A stretch of DNA of 64,000 bases, taken from positions 87,473 to 151,472 of the forward strand of contig NZ_JAERUC010000184.1 in the NCBI RefSeq assembly GCF_016745505.1, read 5' to 3'. Below the pieces are notes generated by a model, which saw only the letters and a program-made list of their open reading frames with translations, was not told the origin of the DNA and ran no database searches. The DNA is from Streptomyces silvae (GTDB lineage: Bacteria > Actinomycetota > Actinomycetes > Streptomycetales > Streptomycetaceae). Both the position numbers and the translations under genes were made by a program. Below, one piece after another: positions 57,817 through 64,000 of this stretch (positions within the stretch are counted from its first letter, which is position 1; each line of letters starts with the position of its first letter).

Positions 57817-58905
57817 GTGGAGCTGGGAGAACCGCTCGGTCTGGAGTCCGGTGCCACGCTGCCGGGTGTACGGCTGGCGTACGAGACCTGGGGCCGGCGG
57901 GCGCCGGACGGCTCCAACGCGGTGCTGGTCCTGCACGCGCTGACCGGTGACAGTCACGCGGCGGGCCCCGCCGGGCCCGGGCATCCGTCGGCCGGCTGGT
58001 GGGACGCGCTGATCGGTCCGGGCCGGGCCCTGGACACCGACCGGTGGTTCGTGGTCGCGCCGAACGTCCTGGGCGGCTGCCAGGGCAGTACGGGTCCGTC
58101 GTCCCGGCGCCCCGACGGCACCCACTGGGGCGGCGACTTCCCCTATCTGACGATCCGTGACCAGGTGGCGGCCGAGGCGCAGCTGGCCGATGCCCTGGGG
58201 ATCGGCCGGTGGGCAGCGGTGATCGGCGGTTCGATGGGCGGGATGCGGGCGCTCGAATGGGCGGTGAGCCGGCCCGAGCGCACGGGATCGCTGCTCGTCC
58301 TGGCCGCTCCCTCGGCGTCCTCGGCCGAACAGATCGCCTGGGGCAGCACCCAGATCGCCGCGATCCGGAGCGACCCGGGGTGGCGGGGCGGCGGCTATCA
58401 CGACGCCCCGCCCGGCTCGGGCCCCCACCAGGGGCTCGGTCTGGCCCGCCGGATCGCCCATGTCACGTATCGCAGCGAACCGGAGCTGGCTGCGCGGTTC
58501 GGCCGCCGCGCGCAGCCCGGCGAACTGCCCTCGCTGGGCGGGCGCTACCAGGTGGAGTCGTACCTCGATCATCACGCGGCCAAGCTGGTACGGCGTTTCG
58601 ACGCGGGCAGCTACGTGGTGCTCACCGAGGCGATGAACGCGCACGACGTGGGCCGGGGCCGGGGCGGTGTCGCGCGGGCGCTGCGCCGGGCGGACATGCC
58701 GGCCCTGATCGCGGGCATCGACTCGGACCGGCTGTACCCGCCGGCGCAGCAGGCGGAGACGGCGGCGCTGCTGCCGGGTGCCGACGGGCTCCGGATCGTC
58801 GAATCCCCGTACGGGCACGACGGGTTCCTGATCGAGACCGACCAGGTGGGCTCTCTCGTACGGGAGTTGCTGCCCCCGCCCCTCCCGGCTCCCCCGAACC
58901 GCTGA
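57817..58905 (+). CDS. metX: Homoserine O-acetyltransferase
   Basis: A 362-residue (from GTG 57817) alpha/beta-hydrolase-fold enzyme that acetylates homoserine. Motifs are VLVLHALTGDSHAAGPAGPGHPSAGWWD, NVLGGCQGSTGPSS, the nucleophile Ser in IGGSMGGMRALEW, the Asp in GIDSDRLYPP and the His in SPYGHDGFLIET. The start is uncertain. Family-like sequence (REGDPPGRRSWVELGEPL) continues upstream of 57817, but no ATG or GTG exists there; a CTG at 57727 overlaps the metY stop (CTGA) and has GAAGG 8 bases before it. Operon with metY. Confidence 0.93.
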   Translation: MELGEPLGLESGATLPGVRLAYETWGRRAPDGSNAVLVLHALTGDSHAAGPAGPGHPSAGWWDALIGPGRALDTDRWFVVAPNVLGGCQGSTGPSSRRPDGTHWGGDFPYLTIRDQVAAEAQLADALGIGRWAAVIGGSMGGMRALEWAVSRPERTGSLLVLAAPSASSAEQIAWGSTQIAAIRSDPGWRGGGYHDAPPGSGPHQGLGLARRIAHVTYRSEPELAARFGRRAQPGELPSLGGRYQVESYLDHHAAKLVRRFDAGSYVVLTEAMNAHDVGRGRGGVARALRRADMPALIAGIDSDRLYPPAQQAETAALLPGADGLRIVESPYGHDGFLIETDQVGSLVRELLPPPLPAPPNR

Positions 58906-58948
58906 CACCGCACCGACCCCGACCGCAGATCCTCTTCCTGGAGCGCTC

Positions 58949-60205
58949 ATGAGTTCCGTACAGTCCGAGGCCTCGTACGACGGCACGCGGCTCCGCCAAT
59001 GGGCCCGCGGCGGTGCGAGATCCGCCGGCATCGACCGCCGTGATCTCCTGAAGCTGGTCGCCGCGGCGTCGGCGGCGGGGGCGCTGGTCCCGGCCGCGGC
59101 GGCCCCCGCCCAGGCCGGACCGACGCTCGACGGGGTGGTGAAGCCCCTGCCGCCGGAGCTGTTCACGGTGCGCGGGACCAACGCCGAGACGAACTTCGCG
59201 GCGCTGAAGGACACCGGGCTGCTGACCCCCGTCGACCGCTTCTTCGTCCGCAACCACACCACGACGCCGATCGTCGACCCGGCGGACTGGAAGCTGACGG
59301 TCTGGGGCAGCGGGCTGACCGGCGGTCCGGTGGACTTCTCGTACGAGGCGCTGCGCGCCCTGCCGTCGGTCTCCCGCACCGCGTTCGTCGAGTGCGCGGG
59401 CAACGGCCGGAGTTACTTCACCTCGCAGCAGGACCAGCAGGTCAGCGGCACCGCGTGGACCCTGGGTGCGATCGGGACGGCGCGCTGGCGCGGGGTGCGG
59501 CTCGCCGAGGTGCTGCGCCGGGCGGGCATCGGCCGTAAGGCGGTCGACGTGCTGCCGCGCGGGCTGGACGCGGAGGTCGTCAGCGACGGGACCAACCTGG
59601 GCCGGGTCCGCAGGCCGCTGCCGGTGGCGAAGGCCCTGGACGACGTGCTCCTGGCGTACGAGATGAACGGCGAGCCGCTGCCGCCCGACCACGGGGCTCC
59701 GGTCCGGCTGATCGTGCCGTCCTGGGTGGGCATAGCGAACATCAAGTGGGTGGGCGACATCGAGGTGAGCGCGGAGCCGCTGCTCAGCCCGTGGAACACG
59801 GGCCTGTACCGGCTCTTCGGCCCCGGCTACCCGCCCGAGGGGAGCGCGCCGCTGACCCGTCAGACGCTCAAGAGCGCCTTCGAGCTCGCGCCCGGCGCGT
59901 CGTTCGCCGCCCGCCGCAGGCATCTGCTGACCGGCCGGTCCTGGTCGGGCGGCGCGCCGGTGCGCTCGGTCGAGGTCAGCACCGACGGCGGCACCCGGTG
60001 GCGGCCCGCACGGCTGCGCGACGAGCCGAGGGCCGGGAGCTGGGTCCGCTGGACCGCCGACTGGGTCCCGACGACGCCCGGCCCGGGCGTACTCCTCGCC
60101 CGGGCCACGGACCGGACGGGCCGCACCCAGCCGGCGACGACCGCGCACAACACACAGGGCTATCTCTTCGACGCGGTGGTGAGGCATCCGGTGACCGTGG
60201 TCTGA
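58949..60205 (+). CDS. Tat-exported sulfite-oxidase-like molybdopterin oxidoreductase
   Basis: A 418-residue exported enzyme. The Tat signal (GIDRRDLLKLVAAASAAGALVPAAAAPAQA) ends near residue 57. The molybdenum-cofactor domain has PVDRFFVRNH, the molybdenum-ligating Cys in FVECAGNGR, ARWRGVRLAEVLRRAG and PVRLIVPSWVGIANIKWVGDI. The C-terminal 120 residues form the Ig-like dimerisation domain with SVEVSTDGGTRWRPARL. It lacks a haem domain. Sulfite oxidation is plausible, and its place right after metYX suggests sulfur metabolism, but the spacing (43 bp) does not prove cotranscription. GGAG precedes ATG 58949. Confidence 0.88.
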   Translation: MSSVQSEASYDGTRLRQWARGGARSAGIDRRDLLKLVAAASAAGALVPAAAAPAQAGPTLDGVVKPLPPELFTVRGTNAETNFAALKDTGLLTPVDRFFVRNHTTTPIVDPADWKLTVWGSGLTGGPVDFSYEALRALPSVSRTAFVECAGNGRSYFTSQQDQQVSGTAWTLGAIGTARWRGVRLAEVLRRAGIGRKAVDVLPRGLDAEVVSDGTNLGRVRRPLPVAKALDDVLLAYEMNGEPLPPDHGAPVRLIVPSWVGIANIKWVGDIEVSAEPLLSPWNTGLYRLFGPGYPPEGSAPLTRQTLKSAFELAPGASFAARRRHLLTGRSWSGGAPVRSVEVSTDGGTRWRPARLRDEPRAGSWVRWTADWVPTTPGPGVLLARATDRTGRTQPATTAHNTQGYLFDAVVRHPVTVV

Positions 60206-60216
60206 CGGGCCGGGGG

Positions 60217-61236
60217 TCAGCCCCGCCGCCACATCGGCAGGGGGACCCGTCCGACGCTGCGGCCTTCCCGGTCGAGGATGTGGCCGACCCTTTTGTAGGT
60301 GCGCAGGGTCACGCTCCGGGAGAACACGACGGTTCCCGGAGCGCGGGCCTCCAGCTCCCGCTCGTAGGCGTGGATCTCGTTCAGGTCGTGGACCCAGAAG
60401 GTCGCCACGAGGTTGTGCACGCTGAACACCTCGACGCTCACCCGGCAGTCGGGCAGGCCGGCCATGTACCGGCCTGCCGCCTCCAGATGGCGCCCGGGGA
60501 CATTGAGGATCAGGCTCGCTTCCCGGACCGGCAGACCGGCGGACGTAGCGAACTCACAACGCAGAACGAGGTATCCGGACGCCAGGTGCTGCTCGACGCG
60601 TCTGCGCGCGGTCTGCGGGGAAACGGCACAGAGAGCGGCGAGCTCCGCCCAGCTGCGACGGCCGTCGTCCCCGAGTGCGTCGAGCAGAGCGGAGTCGACC
60701 GCGTCGAAGGCCGTCCGTCGCGAGGGCGTGGCCACCGAATCGGCGGAGACGGACCGTGACTGCCGCTGGTCGAGTATGCCGCTGCGCCACGACGAGCTCT
60801 GGCGGTGCACCCGGGTGACGTAGGCGGTCTCGGTGCGCATCACGCCGGGGAGCGACGAGAACCGTTCGGAGACGATCTGGTCCAGGCTCTCCTGCGTGCC
60901 GGTGAAGCAGTCGACGCGGAAGTCGTGTCCACCGGTGACGCGTGTGACCGTGGCCGCGGCGGGCTCCTGGCAGAGCCGCTCGGCCAGTTCGGTGTGGTGG
61001 CTGGGCGACGCGGAGAGAAAGACGTGAGCGGTGTGCCCGGCGTCGCCGAACCGAGGACCGGGCATGGTCGCGATCCACGCGAGACGCTCCCGCGTGAGCC
61101 GCTCCCAGTGCCGTGCCGCGGTCGCCCCCGTGATGCCGAGTGCCGCCCCGATGCGGGACCACTCACCGCGTGGCCTGATCTGCAGCGCGTTGATGATCGC
61201 GAGGTCCAGCTCGGACAGGATGGCCGATTCTTGCAT
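60217..61236 (-). CDS. Lrp/AsnC-family regulator, double-length
   Basis: A 339-residue protein with two Lrp/AsnC units in tandem. HTH 1 (ELDLAIINALQIRPRGEWSRIGAALGITGATAARHWERL) and HTH 2 (DAVDSALLDALGDDGRRSWAELAALCAVSPQTARRRVEQHL) are each followed by a RAM-like ligand domain. Standard Lrp proteins are half this size, so one chain probably replaces a dimer. ATG 61236. It is divergent from the MFS/M20 operon across 113 bp, with GCCGATTC-containing elements between, and probably controls that operon in response to an amino-acid-like ligand. Confidence 0.88.
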   Translation of the reverse strand: MQESAILSELDLAIINALQIRPRGEWSRIGAALGITGATAARHWERLTRERLAWIATMPGPRFGDAGHTAHVFLSASPSHHTELAERLCQEPAAATVTRVTGGHDFRVDCFTGTQESLDQIVSERFSSLPGVMRTETAYVTRVHRQSSSWRSGILDQRQSRSVSADSVATPSRRTAFDAVDSALLDALGDDGRRSWAELAALCAVSPQTARRRVEQHLASGYLVLRCEFATSAGLPVREASLILNVPGRHLEAAGRYMAGLPDCRVSVEVFSVHNLVATFWVHDLNEIHAYERELEARAPGTVVFSRSVTLRTYKRVGHILDREGRSVGRVPLPMWRRG

Positions 61237-61252
61237 GCGGGGACCCTCCGGT

Positions 61253-61273
61253 GCCGATTCGGATCGATTCGGC
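61253..61273. promoter_or_regulatory. Candidate operator of the Lrp-type regulator
   Basis: GCCGATTCGGATCGATTCGG is an interrupted palindrome with GCCGA and TCGGC ends and two direct CGATTCGG copies. A third GCCGATTC lies at 61223-61230, inside the regulator's first codons. Its place between divergent starts suits autoregulation plus control of the transporter operon. Confidence 0.5.
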
Positions 61274-61349
61274 GGACTGTGATGGCGGCGACCCTACCTT
61301 GGCACTCCCTTCGACCGAAGCAGTCGGGACGAGTGAGAGCGAGGACCCC

Positions 61350-62768
61350 ATGGGGACGGACGCCCGGAGCGAGGTACGAGTGCCGGCCGGCCGAAGTATC
61401 GGCACGGTCATCCTGGCGATGGCCCTGATCGAGGCACTCAGCGGCATCACGCAGGGCTACATCAACCCGCTGCTGCCGGCGCTGGGCCCGGTGCTTTCGA
61501 TCGACGACGCCACCATCAACGGTATTTTCCTGCTGTCGCAGCTCGGCTTCGCCGTTCTGACACCCATCATCTCCACCCTCGGCGACTCGTGGGGGTACCG
61601 GCCGGTCCTGCGCGCGAGCATCCTGCTGGTGGCGGCCGGGGTCGTACTGATGGCGGTGCACCCCACCCTGTGGACCGTGATGGTCGGCGTCGTCCTGCTC
61701 ACCGGCGTGGTCGGGTTCATCCCGCTGATGATGGGCATCCTGCGGTCGGCCGGTCCGGGCCGGCTGCGCGCCGGGGTCAGCTCGATGATCGCGGTGCTGA
61801 TGGTCACCGTCGGAGTGGGCGGCCTGCTCGCCGGTCTGGTGGGGATGCACACGCCCACCCGGGGGTTCTGGGTCGCCGTCCCCTTCGCCGTCGCCGCGCT
61901 CGCTCTCGTTCCGCTGCTGCCGGAGGGCGGCTCCCCCACCCGCGAACGGATCGCCGTCGTCCCGCTGCTGGCCTGCTCGCTCGGGCTGACCGGATTCGTG
62001 ACCGCCCTCTCGATGGGCGCGGACTGGGGCTGGACGGATCCGCGCATCCTCGCGCCGGGCGGGTGCGGGGTGCTGCTGCTCGCGGTCTGGGTCCGACGGG
62101 ACTCCACCCGGAACCACACCTTTGTCGACCTGTCGATGTTCAGGCACCGGCAGGTGCGTGTCGTCTCGGGAGCGACCTTCTTCTTCGGCTTCGCCTCCAT
62201 CAGCTACATCAGCACCAACGCGATCTTCCTCTTCTCCGACGCGTCGACGGCGGGCTACGGGTTCGGGCTCAGCTCGCTGCAGATCGCTTCCCTGTTCCTC
62301 ATCGTGTCCATGACCTCCTTCGCCGCCTCGTTGCTCACCACCCGGCTGCTGCGTGTGGCCGGGGAGCGGGCCACGCTGGTGGGTGCGGGACTGGTGCTGT
62401 GCGCGGCGTTCGCCGTGATGGGTCTGCTCCACCGTTCACTGCCGGGATACTGCGTCGGGCTCGCGCTCTTCGGCCTCGGTCTCGGCCTCTACCAGGCATC
62501 CACCCGCGCGCTCGCCGTCGAAGGCGTGGACCCCGGCCTCACCGCGACCGCCGCGGGCATCAACGAGTTGGCCCTGTCGATCGGCATCGTGGTCGGTGCC
62601 GCAGTAGTCAAACTGCTGTCGTCGGCGTTCCTGTCGGACGGCTCCATCTCGTCGCGCGGACTCGTCGCGATCTGGGTGACGCTCGCGGCCGGTGCGCTGG
62701 CCGCTTCCCTGACGGCCATGCGCTACGTACGGCCCGCGGCCGTCGGCCCGGACGGGGTGGCCGCGTGA
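61350..62768 (+). CDS. MFS transporter, DHA2-like
   Basis: A 472-residue major facilitator with about 14 hydrophobic segments. Motif A-like sequence GDSWGYRPVLRASILLVAAG follows helix 2, and RAGVSSMIAVLMVTVGVGGLLAGLVG looks like the helix 5 motif C region of drug/proton antiporters. It probably exports or imports the substrate of the neighbouring amidohydrolase. ATG 61350 with GAGGA upstream was chosen; a longer open frame from 61251 includes the operator region. The stop overlaps the next start as GTGA. Confidence 0.87.
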   Translation: MGTDARSEVRVPAGRSIGTVILAMALIEALSGITQGYINPLLPALGPVLSIDDATINGIFLLSQLGFAVLTPIISTLGDSWGYRPVLRASILLVAAGVVLMAVHPTLWTVMVGVVLLTGVVGFIPLMMGILRSAGPGRLRAGVSSMIAVLMVTVGVGGLLAGLVGMHTPTRGFWVAVPFAVAALALVPLLPEGGSPTRERIAVVPLLACSLGLTGFVTALSMGADWGWTDPRILAPGGCGVLLLAVWVRRDSTRNHTFVDLSMFRHRQVRVVSGATFFFGFASISYISTNAIFLFSDASTAGYGFGLSSLQIASLFLIVSMTSFAASLLTTRLLRVAGERATLVGAGLVLCAAFAVMGLLHRSLPGYCVGLALFGLGLGLYQASTRALAVEGVDPGLTATAAGINELALSIGIVVGAAVVKLLSSAFLSDGSISSRGLVAIWVTLAAGALAASLTAMRYVRPAAVGPDGVAA

Positions 62769-63964
62769 AGGACGTACCCCGGATCCCGCACCACCTCGTC
62801 GAGCGGGTCTCCTCCCTCGTCGAGGAGCACCGGACACTGCTCGTCGCCCTGAGCCACGCCCTGCACGCCGACCCCGAACTCAGCGGCGAGGAGGTTCGTG
62901 CCGCACAGCGCGTCGGTGCCCTGCTGAGCGACTCCGGATTCGAGCCGGAGCCCACGCCGGCGGACCTTCCGACCGCGTTCTGCTACCGGAAGGGTGCCGC
63001 GCCGATGGTGGTGGCCGTCTGTGTCGAGTACGACGCACTGCCGGGCATGGGGCACGCCTGCGGCCACAACGTGAACGCCGCTGCGGCGGTCGGCGCCGCC
63101 CTCGCGCTCGGCGCTCTCGCCGAGACCCTGGAGGTGAGCGTCAAGGTGCTGGGCACCCCCGCGGAGGAGACCTTCGGCGGCAAGGCCCGCCTGATCGAGA
63201 GCGGACACTTCGACGACGCGTCGCTGGCGATGATGGCCCATGCGGCGGACCACGACGCCGTCGGCGGACGCTCGCTCGCCCTGTGCCGCTGGGACTTCAC
63301 CTACACCGGGGCTCCCGCCCACGCCGCGGCGGCACCGGAGCGGGGCGTCAACGCACTCGACGCCCTCGTGATCGCGCAGACCGCCGTCGCGCTGGCGCGG
63401 CAGCAACTCCCGCCGCGGTCCGTCGTCTCGACGATCACGACCGAAGGCGGCAGTGCGGTCAACGTCATCCCCGCGCGGACCCGGGCGGCGATCGAGATGC
63501 GCTCCCCTTCCCTCGACGGTCTCCGGGTGATCCAGCGACGGGTACGCGCCTGCCTCGAAGCAGGTGCTCTCGCCACGGGGTGTGCTCTGGAACTCACCCC
63601 GGTCGGCAACGACTTCGCCGATCTCCGCCAGGACACCTCGCTGAGCGCCTTCTACCGGGACGCGATGATCTCCCGCGGCCGGGACGTCGAGGTGACCGAT
63701 GCCGCGCTCGCGTCGACCGACATGGGCAACGTGTCCCACCTCGTCCCGTCCATCCATCCACTGCTCGGATACGACGTGGGGGGCGCGACGCCGCACACCG
63801 CCGCGTTCACGGACCACGGCACCTCGCCGTCCGCGGACCGGGCGGTCCTGGACGGCGCGTTCGGCCTCGCCCTGGCCGCGGCGCGTGCCGCGCGGGATCC
63901 CGCCCAACGCGCGCGCCTGACCCGTGGCGCGGCCCTCCGCCGGGGCTCCCAGCCGGAGCGCTAG
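62765..63964 (+). CDS. M20-family metallopeptidase/amidohydrolase
   Basis: A 399-residue enzyme of the M20D/AbgB-like group. HALHADPELSGEE is the family start; metal ligands lie in GMGHACGHNVNAAAAVG (His) and LGTPAEETFGG (Glu pair); MMAHAADHDAVGG continues the site. The dimerisation domain opens FTYTGAPAHAAAAPERGVNALDA. The C-terminal DMGNVSHLVPSIHPLLGYD completes the metal site. Relatives hydrolyse N-acyl amino acids, aminobenzoyl-glutamate or dipeptides. GTG 62765 overlaps the MFS stop. Together with the transporter and Lrp regulator this looks like an amidated-amino-acid use or export system. Confidence 0.9.
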   Translation: MKDVPRIPHHLVERVSSLVEEHRTLLVALSHALHADPELSGEEVRAAQRVGALLSDSGFEPEPTPADLPTAFCYRKGAAPMVVAVCVEYDALPGMGHACGHNVNAAAAVGAALALGALAETLEVSVKVLGTPAEETFGGKARLIESGHFDDASLAMMAHAADHDAVGGRSLALCRWDFTYTGAPAHAAAAPERGVNALDALVIAQTAVALARQQLPPRSVVSTITTEGGSAVNVIPARTRAAIEMRSPSLDGLRVIQRRVRACLEAGALATGCALELTPVGNDFADLRQDTSLSAFYRDAMISRGRDVEVTDAALASTDMGNVSHLVPSIHPLLGYDVGGATPHTAAFTDHGTSPSADRAVLDGAFGLALAAARAARDPAQRARLTRGAALRRGSQPER

Positions 63965-64000
63965 GGCCTGTCTTCAAAGAGTCATATCCACATCAGGAGC
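63965..64000. other. Abrupt composition change at the right edge
   Basis: After the amidohydrolase stop (TAG) the sequence reads GGGCCTGTCTTCAAAGAGTC and then stays relatively AT-rich to the window end, about 50 per cent GC against over 70 elsewhere. It may be the terminal repeat of an insertion sequence, but the window ends too soon to say. Confidence 0.35.

Overview
The window is a stretch of a Streptomyces chromosome, or that of a very close relative. GC is very high, with codon third positions almost all G or C. Many starts are GTG, and start/stop codons often overlap as ATGA or GTGA. The families are typical of the genus: a chaplin, the MelC1/MelC2 tyrosinase pair, the PTS-type dihydroxyacetone kinase operon and a CebR-type operator. 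I see no rRNA, tRNA, CRISPR array or complete mobile element. The last 36 bases lose the usual composition and may be the edge of an inserted element.

Layout. (1) 1-5950: a tightly coupled exopolysaccharide operon with a Wzy-like polymerase (5' end outside the window), MurJ/Wzx-like flippase, polysaccharide deacetylase, GT4 glycosyltransferase, Wzz-like chain-length protein and CelD/BcsL-type acyltransferase. (2) 6061-7833: a short chaplin with an unusual acidic, Tyr/His-rich tail, convergent with melC2-melC1. (3) 8024-12851: a CYP124-like P450, a GH26-like secreted glycosidase, an NAD(P)-binding protein and a multi-span membrane protein. (4) 13016-19881: a membrane-anchored molybdopterin oxidoreductase, a methyltransferase/DUF2064/GT2 operon, an OmpR-type two-component system and a zinc-ribbon-containing sugar epimerase. 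(5) 20176-28548: dhaKLM, a GH12 cellulase under a CebR-type operator, a large secreted phosphodiester-glycosidase/phosphoesterase and a sialidase-fold protein.

(6) 28574-45775 is the most coherent block. It is a dormancy/oxygen-stress island resembling the Mycobacterium DosR regulon and the S. coelicolor OsdRK region. It holds two paralogous zinc alcohol dehydrogenases, an Rv1733c-like membrane protein, two CBS-CBS-BON proteins, four universal stress proteins, a second-type nicotinate phosphoribosyltransferase, an Acg-type nitroreductase, an HTH-flavin-binding protein and a P-loop kinase. At its right end sits a divergent GAF-GAF histidine kinase/NarL-type regulator pair. The kinase keeps the histidine corresponding to the DosS haem ligand. 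Dos-box-like palindromes lie in the intergenic regions. An SDR gene and its divergent TetR regulator are embedded, with paired operators over apparently leaderless promoters.

(7) 46003-48352: an ABC-F ATPase preceded by what looks like a ribosome-sensing attenuator: a leaderless 10-codon leader peptide, hairpins and an array of 9-bp repeats. (8) 48465-54652: a Tat-exported purple acid phosphatase, a small secreted protein, a P450 flanked by GGTCCGG-rich repeats, a headless gene remnant, a SpoIIE-type phosphatase and a GNAT acetyltransferase. (9) 55297-60205: a SigB/SigF-type sigma factor, metY, metX (possibly starting at a CTG overlapping the metY stop) and an exported sulfite-oxidase-like protein. 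(10) 60217-63964: an Lrp/AsnC regulator divergent from an MFS transporter/M20 amidohydrolase operon.

Functional names rest on motif recognition by eye and recalled family knowledge. No database search was run.
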